A stretch of 64,000 bases of DNA, from the NCBI GenBank assembly GCA_002347095.1, contig DDWZ01000011.1:127780-191779 (forward strand), in the 5' to 3' direction. Numbering within the stretch: position 1 is the stretch's first letter; each line of letters begins with the position of its first letter. This DNA is from Desulfobulbaceae bacterium UBA2273. Lineage in GTDB: Bacteria > Desulfobacterota > Desulfobulbia > Desulfobulbales > Desulfurivibrionaceae. The notes beneath the pieces are model-generated. The model made no database searches. It was not told where the DNA came from and was given only the letters and a program-made list of their open reading frames with translations. A program made the position numbers and the translations under genes. Shown here one piece after another: positions 33,514 to 42,072 of the stretch.

Positions 33514-35271
33514 TTGAAACGCTTTTTCGGTACAACACAGAGCGGCAACAGGCCATCGGGACAAGCAGGTTTGTTGCAAGGCATCCTCGCGGCATTATGT
33601 CTTTTTGTCGGGATTGGTGTTTTTTTCGCGCCTTCTGTAACCTGGGGTGCGCAGGAGGAAATTACCGTTGTTTCTCCGCTTGATGGCGCCTGGGTGACCG
33701 GGAAAGATCTTTTTCTGGCAGGCTTTGTGAGTGACGTTGAGGTTAAGGGCGTTGCCATCCAAGGGGTGAGTAATAAGGCTTCGGGTGGAGTTCTGCCGGT
33801 GGAAGGGGGAGCCTTCGGGGGGATGATTTCTCTTAGGGAAGGGGAAAATGTCATCAGCTTGAGCGCCGGCAAGCTTCAGAAAAAGGTGAAGGTTTTTTAT
33901 GGGCCATCTCAAAAAGACAAGACAGGCCTCAAAGGCTACAAGCGTTTTTATGTTCATAGCAATCCCGTAACTTTGGACTGTAAAGAATGCCATAGGCTGC
34001 GACGCGGGCAGTATGATTTCAAAAAGATTGTGCCGACCAGAGCCAATTGTACCACCGGAAAATGCCATGCCAATATGGGCAAGGCCGCCCATGTGCATGG
34101 GCCGGTGGGCGCCGGGGTCTGCATCTCATGCCATAGCCCGCACGGATCTTTTAATCCCATGGCCATGGAGCGAACCGGGCAGGACCTTTGCCTGGTTTGC
34201 CATCAGGCAAAGCAGGCAGAATTTAATGACAGCGTTGTGCATCAACCGGTAAAGGAAGGTTGCGTCGATTGCCATAATCCCCACGAATCCCCAATGCGTT
34301 TTCAGTTGCGCGGGAATGGCTCCAGCGTCAGCAGCCTGTGCTTCAATTGCCATGCGGCAGCGGTTTTTACCAAATCTCACCGTCATGGTCCAGTCGGCGC
34401 GGGGGATTGTATCGCCTGTCACCGGCCCCATTCCGGCAAGCATAAAAAATTGCTGATTGCTTCCCCTGAAAAAGCAGAGCTGTGTTTCCAGTGCCATCAG
34501 GAACGAAAAAATGAATTCAGCATGAAAAATGTCCATAAACCGGTGAATGAAAACTGCAACAAATGTCATGATCCGCACAGTTCCGATTCCCAGTTTCAGT
34601 TACATAAAAAAAGCAGCGCGCTCTGCGCTGAATGTCATGAGAAGTTAAGCCCTGCTGTCTACAGTGATATTAAAACCGCCACCTTCAAACACGCGCCCGT
34701 TGATCAGGGCAAGTGTACGGAATGCCACCGGGCGCATTCTTCCAACGAGAAGGCTCTGCTAAAAGACAACACAACAAAAATGTGTTTTACCTGCCATGAT
34801 GAGTTGGGCGACATTGTCACCGGCAGCAAGTCGAAGCATGGCCCGGTGCAGACCGGTGATTGCATGGCCTGCCATAAGGTGCATGGCTCCAAGTACAGCC
34901 GTCTTCTTGTGCGGTATTATCCCGAGGAGTTTTACAAAGAATACAGTCCGGAGAATTACGATCTGTGCTTCGGCTGCCATAACAAGGAAATTGCCAAGAA
35001 TAAGTTTACCAGCACCCTGACCAATTTCCGCGATGGCGAATACAATCTGCACTTTTATCATGTCAATATGAAAAAGGGCCGAAACTGTGTCTCTTGTCAC
35101 GATGCGCATGCCAGCAGCCAGGCAAAGCATATCCGCAAGGAGGTTCCGTTCGGGTCGTGGTCGTACCCCATTACCATGACCAAGACCGAAACCGGCGGAA
35201 CGTGCGTGGTGGGCTGCCATGCACCGAAAACCTATGACCGGAAAAATCCGAAAATCAAACCGAGCAGGTAG
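33514..35271 (+). CDS. 16-site multiheme cytochrome with N-terminal beta domain
   Basis: 585 residues from TTG 33514, seven bases after GGAGG; further upstream codons do not encode a signal. Signal peptide (~18-44, ending TWGA), beta-sandwich domain (~45-140), then 14 CXXCH plus CTTGKCH (CX4CH, 34048-34068) and CVVGCH (CX3CH, 35203-35220). Pairs alternate as C-x-x-C-H-x-P-H and L-C-x-x-C-H, the doubled-CXXCH arrangement, with HGPVGAGDC-type spacers. Domain plan as in the 10-heme protein at 26561. Likely periplasmic or surface electron carrier. Confidence 0.9.
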   Translation: MKRFFGTTQSGNRPSGQAGLLQGILAALCLFVGIGVFFAPSVTWGAQEEITVVSPLDGAWVTGKDLFLAGFVSDVEVKGVAIQGVSNKASGGVLPVEGGAFGGMISLREGENVISLSAGKLQKKVKVFYGPSQKDKTGLKGYKRFYVHSNPVTLDCKECHRLRRGQYDFKKIVPTRANCTTGKCHANMGKAAHVHGPVGAGVCISCHSPHGSFNPMAMERTGQDLCLVCHQAKQAEFNDSVVHQPVKEGCVDCHNPHESPMRFQLRGNGSSVSSLCFNCHAAAVFTKSHRHGPVGAGDCIACHRPHSGKHKKLLIASPEKAELCFQCHQERKNEFSMKNVHKPVNENCNKCHDPHSSDSQFQLHKKSSALCAECHEKLSPAVYSDIKTATFKHAPVDQGKCTECHRAHSSNEKALLKDNTTKMCFTCHDELGDIVTGSKSKHGPVQTGDCMACHKVHGSKYSRLLVRYYPEEFYKEYSPENYDLCFGCHNKEIAKNKFTSTLTNFRDGEYNLHFYHVNMKKGRNCVSCHDAHASSQAKHIRKEVPFGSWSYPITMTKTETGGTCVVGCHAPKTYDRKNPKIKPSR

Positions 35272-35344
35272 ATGATCTCTGTTGCGGGCCATGGCGTTCG
35301 GACTCCGGAAATGGTGCGGCCGGCAATGGCGGCAGGTGAATTGG

Positions 35345-35367
35345 GGGCAAGCCATTTCGGCTTGCCC
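35345..35367 (+). terminator. Intercistronic hairpin before the barrel gene
   Basis: GGGCAAGCC-ATTTC-GGCTTGCCC, a perfect 9-bp stem, followed only by TTTG. It may weaken read-through or protect mRNA ends rather than end transcription; the AGGAGG of the next gene follows 14 bases later. Confidence 0.5.
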
Positions 35368-35388
35368 TTTGAAGGATAAGCAGGAGGA

Positions 35389-37533
35389 ATGCCCTGTTTG
35401 AGATCGCGGCGTGGATGCTTTCGGAGCATGGTTCTCTCGGCCCTTGCCGTGCTGGTCTCTTCCGCCGGAAATGCGTTTGCAGGACAGGCCCTGACCTCCA
35501 GTTGGCTGCATGAAAACACAAAAGACGATCCCGAGGCCGATGAGTACAGGGTAACGTATACGGTTGATCTCAAGCAGGAGATTACCGAGGCCATGTCATT
35601 GCAGGAGGCGTTTCGCTATAATCGGAACTGGGGGGAACAGGAAGACACGGAGGGATTTGATCCGAGTCTGCGTTTTGCCATCCAGAACGATATTTTTCTT
35701 TTTGACCTGTTCGGTTCGGTCAGCGAACAGCGGAGTTCCATTGCCACGGATCGAAGCCGGCGGAGTTGGGAATCTACCTGGGCCAGTAACTGGCAGGATC
35801 GTTTTTGGCCGAAATTGCGGGCTTCCTATGGTCGGGATTTCAGTAGCGACAGCGAAACTCCCCATCTGCAGGATACCGATGATACCCGGGAGTCCGTAGG
35901 GGTAGACTGGGATTTCGAACTGTTTAAAACCCATTATAATTTTAATCGCACCCAGCAGAATGACAATGTGACTTTTGGTGAAACCACCGCCACCAATCAC
36001 TTTGCCAGACTGGACAGTTCCGGCCGTTTTTTCGACAATCGGCTCAGCCTTGGTTTTTCCCAGCAGTTTTCCACAAGCCAGACCGAATCTTCCACTGCGG
36101 TCGGGGCAAACGGACTTGCCCTGATAAAACAGGGTATCGGCCAGGTTCTCGTGGGCAAGGATGATACCCCGCTCATCAGCGATTCCGGCGAACTGAGCAC
36201 CAACGCCCTGATGTCCGACAGTGATGTTGAGGTCGTGAGCGGAGTATACACGGATGGCTTTGATAATCCGCCGCTTAACATTGCCTTCCGGGTCGATCTG
36301 CGGGAGGTCAACCGGATTTTCCTGTACACGGAAAAAAATATCGGCCCGGTGACGGCCAGCTCCTTCACCATGGATCTCTATGGGAGCACGAACGGCACCG
36401 ATTATCAGCGTATCCAGCAAAATGTTTCATTTACTTATGACTCTGTAAAAAAACGCTTCGATATAACCATGGGCAGCGTCACCTTCCGGTGGCTTAAGCT
36501 GGTTGTTACCAGCAGCCCTGTCCAGCGGGTGGATTTTACAGAAATAGAGACATATAGCCAGGTCGCTTCTTCCGAGGATTTTGTCACTCGAAAGGACAAA
36601 ACATTAAGCAATATCAGCGATCTGAATGTGGGATACAAACTTTCCCAAGCCTTGGGCATGACCTATAATCTTTCCCTTGAAAATGGGAATTATGCCTCGG
36701 AAATTGATTATAGCCGGCAGAATCAGATCGGCGAAATGCGGTGGGCTCCTTGGGAATATTTTTCCTCCGCTTTTGGGGTCAGCGAGAACATGGAAAAGAT
36801 TGAAGGACTGCCGGAGACCCTCAACAGGGCCTATTCGCTGCGCTTGAATTCTCTTCCCGTCCCCAGCGTTGATATCAACCTCGGATTATCCAAAACCGAG
36901 CGGTATGAAGAAAAACAGTTGCTGTCCACCTCGTATGTGACGGGACTCTATACCTCTGCTGCCCTCTATCCCGATCTTGATGCCAATCTCGATCTCACCA
37001 CCGGGCGAACGGAATATGAGCAGACCTCCACGCTGACTTCCATTTATGGTTCTCGCTATGAAAATTCAGGAACAACGACCACGGATTATGGTTCGCGTCT
37101 GACCCTGACCGCCAGGCTTGTTCCGCGTCTGACCGCGGACTTAATCACTGACTACCAGAAAGTCCAGGGAGCTGTCGGTACGGAATTGCTGGACAATAAA
37201 CTTACCCTGAATTGGCGGGTGTCCGATATCCTTTCTGTTTTGACAGCGGTTGGTAAAAAATGGGAAAATTGGCAAAGCGCCGGCGAAGACGGGTTGTTTC
37301 AAACCACGGTGGCGCCAACGGAGAATACCCAATTTTCTTTCAGTTATTATGTTGTTAATGACGACAACGATCTCAGCAGATACGCCCTGAGCGGAAGTTG
37401 GGCCATTGGTCCTCATTTGACTCTCCAGGGGAATGTTTTTTATGTTGAGCGTGAGCAGGAAAGCTTTGTTTTCGGGGCGCAAGGGGCCGAGACGGACTGG
37501 CAGATCAGAACTCAACTGATTGCCAGATTTTGA
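35389..37533 (+). CDS. Outer-membrane beta-barrel with a discoidin-like insert
   Basis: 714 residues. Signal peptide ending NAFA (~31). Most of the chain is alternating aromatic/polar strands with short turns (FRYNRNW, LRASYGRDF, YALSGSW) and it ends in ARF, the terminal Phe recognised by the barrel assembly machine. About residues 285-390 depart from this: FRVDLREVNRIFLYTE, TMDLYGSTNGTDYQRI, FRWLKLVVTS, FTEIETYS, the pattern of an F5/8-type C (discoidin) domain. The ATG is very close to AGGAGG; a TTG at 35398 is a better-spaced alternative. Inferred role: pore or exit sheath for the cytochromes. Confidence 0.8.
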   Translation: MPCLRSRRGCFRSMVLSALAVLVSSAGNAFAGQALTSSWLHENTKDDPEADEYRVTYTVDLKQEITEAMSLQEAFRYNRNWGEQEDTEGFDPSLRFAIQNDIFLFDLFGSVSEQRSSIATDRSRRSWESTWASNWQDRFWPKLRASYGRDFSSDSETPHLQDTDDTRESVGVDWDFELFKTHYNFNRTQQNDNVTFGETTATNHFARLDSSGRFFDNRLSLGFSQQFSTSQTESSTAVGANGLALIKQGIGQVLVGKDDTPLISDSGELSTNALMSDSDVEVVSGVYTDGFDNPPLNIAFRVDLREVNRIFLYTEKNIGPVTASSFTMDLYGSTNGTDYQRIQQNVSFTYDSVKKRFDITMGSVTFRWLKLVVTSSPVQRVDFTEIETYSQVASSEDFVTRKDKTLSNISDLNVGYKLSQALGMTYNLSLENGNYASEIDYSRQNQIGEMRWAPWEYFSSAFGVSENMEKIEGLPETLNRAYSLRLNSLPVPSVDINLGLSKTERYEEKQLLSTSYVTGLYTSAALYPDLDANLDLTTGRTEYEQTSTLTSIYGSRYENSGTTTTDYGSRLTLTARLVPRLTADLITDYQKVQGAVGTELLDNKLTLNWRVSDILSVLTAVGKKWENWQSAGEDGLFQTTVAPTENTQFSFSYYVVNDDNDLSRYALSGSWAIGPHLTLQGNVFYVEREQESFVFGAQGAETDWQIRTQLIARF

Positions 37534-37571
37534 TCCGACGAATGAGAGTTGGTGTCGAGGAGAGAAGATCA

Positions 37572-38216
37572 GTGGGAATCAAGATGCGGTTGTCGTCGAT
37601 ACTGTTGGAACGGTCCGAATCGTTTTTCCGGTTTGGGAAAAAAACCTTCTGCGTGTTGCTGTTGATCGGCGTTTCTCTCGGTCTGGCCGGCTGTGGCTTT
37701 CCGTTTATGGGGAAATCAAAGGCGTTTGTCCGCGAGAACGTAGACTTCGGGTTTGTGCAAAAAATTGCGGTGTTGCCTGTTGAAAACAACAGCAAGGACG
37801 AATTTGCTCCGGAATTGGTGAGGGATATCACGATCACCCGGATCCTTGCCATGAAACTTTTTGATGTGACGGACAAAGGGCTTGTGGACAGTTTTCTGCG
37901 GGAAGAGGCCATCGATCCGGGTAAGCCTCTTGATGTTTCAACAATCAAACGGCTGGGGCAGAAACTCAATGTGCAGAGCCTGTTGCTCACGACCCTGGAC
38001 ATTGCAGCGGACAGCCGCAAAGGGACAATGAGCTATCCCGAAGTGTCCGTTACCTTACGGCTGCTGGAGGTGGAAACAGGCCTGGTTATCTGGCAGGCCG
38101 GTGGCCATGAAAGTGGCGATTCGGTCTGGCGTCGGCTTTTCGGTCTTGCCGGACGAGATAAATATCAGGTGACGGTGTCGTTGTTGGAAGACATTCTGCA
38201 TACTATCCCCCGATAA
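37572..38216 (+). CDS. CsgG/LpoB-like outer-membrane lipoprotein 1
   Basis: 214 residues from GTG 37572 (GAGGAG upstream). Lipobox LAGC near residue 40. The rest is a CsgG/LpoB-type alpha/beta domain: KIAVLPVENNSKDEFAPELV, RILAMKLFDVTDKGLVDSFL, KRLGQKLNVQSLLLTTL, VTLRLLEVETGLVIWQAGG. Proteins of this fold sit at the periplasmic face of the outer membrane as secretion-pore parts (CsgG) or cofactors. It lies 38 bases after the barrel gene and shares its fold with the two next small genes. Confidence 0.75.
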   Translation: MGIKMRLSSILLERSESFFRFGKKTFCVLLLIGVSLGLAGCGFPFMGKSKAFVRENVDFGFVQKIAVLPVENNSKDEFAPELVRDITITRILAMKLFDVTDKGLVDSFLREEAIDPGKPLDVSTIKRLGQKLNVQSLLLTTLDIAADSRKGTMSYPEVSVTLRLLEVETGLVIWQAGGHESGDSVWRRLFGLAGRDKYQVTVSLLEDILHTIPR

Positions 38217-38224
38217 AATTTTTC

Positions 38225-39745
38225 ATGCTTGCGCTGAACCGGAGAAGAAACAGGCGGAAAGAAAGAGCAGGGATCAGCGTACTGCTGTTCGTGCTGCTGT
38301 TCGTGGTTGAACAGGCTTTTGCCGTACAGGTGGCGGTGATTCCCGTTGAAGATCTGAGCCAGGGGGATAATGGCTTGAATCCGTCCATGACGAGCAGGTT
38401 GCGCGAGGTGCTCATCCGGAAAGGCTATACCGTTGTTGAAGAGAAACGGATTATCGATTTCATGGCAAAAAACCGCATCCGCAGGGTGGGTAGCCTTGAT
38501 TCCAATAATATTTTGCGGCTTCGGCAGGAACTCGGCATTGATTATCTCTTGCTCGGCTCGGTGAATCAGTTGCGGGACAAAGAGCCTGCGGCCTTGGGTA
38601 TTTCCTTGCAGATAATTCGGGCAAACGATGCCAAAATGATCTGGGCCGGAAGCGTCCAGCTCTGCCGGGCGGATGTCCGTAAATTTCTCGGCCTTGCCGA
38701 GCCGCAGAACCTGTCGGAAGTAGAGGATATTGTGGTTGTGCGGGCAATGGAAATCATGCCGCACAACTTGCCGGCAAGTTCGGAGGCTCCCAAGGAAAAT
38801 TTCAGCGAGGAGATTCATCTCAGCCCTGAGGTGGTAAAGCCTGGAGAAACAATGCGTTGCCGGATCCGCTTTGGCGAGAGCAATGCGAAGCAGGCTGAAG
38901 TGTCCGTTTCCGTAGTGGTCAGCGGCAAGGTTATCGAGGCTGCTTATCTGCCCCAGGAAAAGTATTTCGAGGCTGTTTGGCCGGCAACAGGAAAGGATGG
39001 CCGCTATCCGGTATCCGTCAGCATCAACAGAGGGCAACAGGGCAGGAAAAATGTTTTTGCCGGAAGCTTTCTAGTTGACGGCCAGTCACCCGAAATTACT
39101 CTCGCGCTGCGAGGGCAGGAACTGGATGGAGAGGTTGTTTTGCGGCGTCAGGTGACGATCAGTTCCGTGCTGAAAGAACCCGAACCCCTCGTCTCCTGGA
39201 ATATCGGCATCCTTGATGGTTCCGAGCAGGTAGTCAAGTCGGAGAGCGGTCGCGGCAATCTGCCGGGGCGGTTTTCCTGGTGGGGGCAACGCCAGGATGG
39301 GATACTGGCGGAAGACGGCCTGTACAGCGTCCGGGTGGAGGTGTTGGATCGAGCTGGAAACAACGCCGTGGCAACGGAAAAATTTCGTATTGTGCGCAAA
39401 AGACCGGAGCTTGCCCTTGTCACGGAAAAGAAGGGCGGGGAGATACAGGTTGATTTGAACTATGACGGGAAGGTCCCTTTGGCTTTTTGGCGGGTTGACC
39501 TGAGAAACGGTGCCGGAGCGATTCTTTTGGAGAAAAATGGAGAAAAATTACCGGTTCGGTTCTCGGTGCCGTTCAGCAATGAGAACGAGAAAATTTCTTG
39601 CCGCATCTATGGACAGGATGTCTTGGGCAATAAGATACGGCAGGTCATCGATAATATCGTCTCCCTGAAACCCCGGGGCGAGAAGACAGCAGAGCAGGCC
39701 GAGGAGAAAAGCGCCGAGGAAAATGCTTGGTCGGTGGACTTTTAG
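38225..39745 (+). CDS. CsgG/FlgO-like domain fused to FlgD-like Ig domain
   Basis: 506 residues with a signal peptide (~18-36, ending AFA). Residues ~37-180 repeat the CsgG-type pattern (QVAVIPVEDLS, LREVLIRKGYTVVEEKRIIDF, RQELGIDYLLLGSV, ISLQIIRANDAKMIWAGS). The remainder is beta-rich, with a FlgD-type Ig module (FSWWGQRQDGILAEDGLYSVRVEVLDRAGN) and a charged tail. No lipobox is seen. Eight bases after the previous gene. Inferred periplasmic assembly factor for the locus. Confidence 0.7.
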   Translation: MLALNRRRNRRKERAGISVLLFVLLFVVEQAFAVQVAVIPVEDLSQGDNGLNPSMTSRLREVLIRKGYTVVEEKRIIDFMAKNRIRRVGSLDSNNILRLRQELGIDYLLLGSVNQLRDKEPAALGISLQIIRANDAKMIWAGSVQLCRADVRKFLGLAEPQNLSEVEDIVVVRAMEIMPHNLPASSEAPKENFSEEIHLSPEVVKPGETMRCRIRFGESNAKQAEVSVSVVVSGKVIEAAYLPQEKYFEAVWPATGKDGRYPVSVSINRGQQGRKNVFAGSFLVDGQSPEITLALRGQELDGEVVLRRQVTISSVLKEPEPLVSWNIGILDGSEQVVKSESGRGNLPGRFSWWGQRQDGILAEDGLYSVRVEVLDRAGNNAVATEKFRIVRKRPELALVTEKKGGEIQVDLNYDGKVPLAFWRVDLRNGAGAILLEKNGEKLPVRFSVPFSNENEKISCRIYGQDVLGNKIRQVIDNIVSLKPRGEKTAEQAEEKSAEENAWSVDF

Positions 39746-39761
39746 CAGAAAGCCCAAGGGA

Positions 39762-39790
39762 ACCGGCGAGGGAAGTTTTTTCCCGCCGGT
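39762..39790. other. Intercistronic hairpin
   Basis: ACCGGCGAGGGAA-GTTTT-TTCCC-GCCGGT, a two-part stem with a bulge between coding genes and no T-run after it. Probably an mRNA processing or stability element. Confidence 0.45.
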
Positions 39791-39823
39791 CGCGTGATGG
39801 TGAGGATGCGCTGTGGGAAAAAA

Positions 39824-40447
39824 ATGATGGATGAACGCAAAAAGATTTTTTGTGTGTTATCGGGAGTAACTGTTTTCCTGTGGGGGGTGTTCGCCCTGGT
39901 CGGATGCGGCGGGCAAAAACCTTATGTCCAGGAGTTTTCCCAAAAAACAGCCCATGAACCTCAAGGCATTGCTGTGTTGCCTTTTGCCGACAGAAGTGGC
40001 TATGATCAGGGAGCGAAGATCGTTTACCGCCTTGTGCTGGTCGAACTGGTGAAGCAGTGCAACTGGCGGGTGGCGTTGGAAGGAGATGTCTTTAAACTGT
40101 ATAGGCAGATGCGGCTCAAGCCGTGGGAAGTCCCGGATGTTGAGCAATTGCGGATTATTGCCGTGCGTCTCGGGGTTGATACCCTGATTGTGGGAGAAGT
40201 GCTTGAGATGGACGAAAAAGTCACGTCAAGCGGAGTGAGCCCGGTATTGAGTATCCAGGTGCGGGTCTATGATGGGAAGAGCGGGCTTCTTCAGTGGTCC
40301 AGCCTGTATCGCCGGGAGGGCGGAGATTATCAGAAAATGATGCATTTCGGCATGGTAAACACGGTAAGCGAGCTCGGGAAAAAAATGATGCAGGAGATTT
40401 TGGGAGTATGGAAAGAAAAGGGACTGTTGTCATGCGTCGATTCGTAA
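39824..40447 (+). CDS. CsgG/LpoB-like outer-membrane lipoprotein 2
   Basis: 207 residues from ATG 39824 (GGGA six bases upstream); several start codons lie just before it. Lipobox LVGC near residue 28. CsgG-like domain: GIAVLPFADRSGYDQGAKIVYRLV, CNWRVALEGDVFKLYRQM, LRIIAVRLGVDTLIVGEVLEM, SIQVRVYDGKSGLLQWSSLYR. Third protein of this fold in a row; overlaps the next gene by 16 bases. Confidence 0.75.
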   Translation: MMDERKKIFCVLSGVTVFLWGVFALVGCGGQKPYVQEFSQKTAHEPQGIAVLPFADRSGYDQGAKIVYRLVLVELVKQCNWRVALEGDVFKLYRQMRLKPWEVPDVEQLRIIAVRLGVDTLIVGEVLEMDEKVTSSGVSPVLSIQVRVYDGKSGLLQWSSLYRREGGDYQKMMHFGMVNTVSELGKKMMQEILGVWKEKGLLSCVDS

Positions 40448-42072
40448 TAGTGGTCTGTGTTTTTTTGCTGTCGTGCGCCGGGCTTGCGCAAGAACGGGCC
40501 GTTGCTGCCTGGTTTTGGGAGGAAACGAACCTGGCCACGGTGAACGGCACGGAGTATTCCGCGCAGGATTTCAAAAACTGGTGGTGGAATTGGCGGGAAG
40601 AAGCGACGCCGTTGCCGGAGACTCCCGAAGAGTTTATTGAGTGGCAGCTTCTGGTTCAGGAAGCGACCAAGATGCAGCTTTTTTTGGAGCCCACCTATAG
40701 AAGCAAGGTGGGAACCTTTTTAAAGGTTCGTTCTCTTATGTTGCTGCAAGAAGAAGAGGTGAACGGAAAAGTCTCGGTAAGCGACGGGGAAGTCCGTAAT
40801 TTTTATCGCGAAGAGTATATCCCTAAATTGCGAGCCCGGGTTTTTTACTATATTGCGGGGAGCCCCACGGAAGAGAAAATAACCGCCTTGCGTAATGGTA
40901 TACTGTCCGTTGAAGAGTTTATTGCCTTAAAGCCCGAGGAAGGGGGGGCCACATATCATGAAGAAAAAGTGTTCCGTATTCCCCAATTGCAGGGGGAATG
41001 GCGGACGCTTCTAGAGGACGCCAAGGTTGGGGAGATAACGCCACCGGTAACGATGGACAAGGGTGTTGTTGTCTTGAAAATCGAAGAAAGGCAAGGTGAA
41101 GACCCGCAGGATATGGAGCAGCTCAAAGGGATCATACTCAAAAAATTGCAAGCCCGGAAAGCTGACGAACTGACCGCCCGTCTGGTGGATATTTTGGGTA
41201 AAAAATATAACATGCAGGTGGATGAGGAGGTTTTGGCGCAAATCGATCTGTCGCCCCCGGCCGAGGAGTTGGCTAACAAGCTGGTGATCAGCTCAAAACA
41301 AGGGGATGTTACCGCGGCGAATTTCTGGGGGAGTTTGCAGAGTGAAAAAAACTTCAGGGAAAAGAATAAATTCCCACCCGAGGACGTTGACGTTCTCAAA
41401 AAAAGGGTCTTGGCCAGCATGATTTCGCAGACCGTTGTCTCTTGGGAGGCCGCGGACCGGCATTATGAGGAAAAGGAGCCATTCAAGTGGGTGTATCGAT
41501 TTTACTGTGACCATCGGCTGAACAAGGAGATTGAAAAACGTCTCGTCGAGCCGAAGGTAAGGATTGACGAGCCGGAGCTCGAGCAATTTTATCGGGAAAA
41601 TTCCGAACGGTTTTCGCATCCGGAGATGGTGGATTTTATGGTGCTGGAGGGTGAGACGCAAACGATAAGCGCAATGTGGCAGAAGATCTCCATTGGGCAC
41701 GATTTTTTTGAAGTCGCGGCAGAGCATGTCCCGGGCGGGCCTTCGCTTCAGCAGATGCCGGTGAGTCAGCTTGGCCCGGAACTGAAGGAGATTGTTTCCT
41801 CCCTGCGTCCGGGCGAGGTAAGTCTTCCCTTTGCATTTAAAAATGGTAGTGCTCTGGTACGGCTGGTAAATTACAGGGAGAAAATCCCTGTGCCTTTTTT
41901 TCAGGTCAAGGAACAGATTCGTCAGGAATTGAGCCGCCTGAAATATCAACAGGCCCGTGAAGAGTTACTGCGCAGGTTGAAGGAAGGATCTGAGATCAGC
42001 ATCAATCCCAAGGTGTGGAAAAAGCTGCGAAAGGAGCTGGCAAATGCCGATGTCGCTGTCAAAAACAAGTAG
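40432..42072 (+). CDS. PpiC/SurA-type peptidyl-prolyl isomerase
   Basis: 546 residues from ATG 40432; an ATG at 40408 is possible. Export signal with LLSC near residue 14 that could be a lipobox. The chain is mostly helical SurA-like chaperone sequence, with a parvulin-type region at about 380-480 (ERFSHPEMVDFMVLEGE, FFEVAAEHVPGG, QLGPELKEIVSSLRPGEVSLPF, GSALVRLVNYRE). Such proteins fold outer-membrane and exported proteins. A dedicated copy inside a cytochrome locus suggests it folds the barrel or the filament cytochromes. It overlaps the 26-heme gene by 29 bases. Confidence 0.8.
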   Translation: MRRFVIVVCVFLLSCAGLAQERAVAAWFWEETNLATVNGTEYSAQDFKNWWWNWREEATPLPETPEEFIEWQLLVQEATKMQLFLEPTYRSKVGTFLKVRSLMLLQEEEVNGKVSVSDGEVRNFYREEYIPKLRARVFYYIAGSPTEEKITALRNGILSVEEFIALKPEEGGATYHEEKVFRIPQLQGEWRTLLEDAKVGEITPPVTMDKGVVVLKIEERQGEDPQDMEQLKGIILKKLQARKADELTARLVDILGKKYNMQVDEEVLAQIDLSPPAEELANKLVISSKQGDVTAANFWGSLQSEKNFREKNKFPPEDVDVLKKRVLASMISQTVVSWEAADRHYEEKEPFKWVYRFYCDHRLNKEIEKRLVEPKVRIDEPELEQFYRENSERFSHPEMVDFMVLEGETQTISAMWQKISIGHDFFEVAAEHVPGGPSLQQMPVSQLGPELKEIVSSLRPGEVSLPFAFKNGSALVRLVNYREKIPVPFFQVKEQIRQELSRLKYQQAREELLRRLKEGSEISINPKVWKKLRKELANADVAVKNK

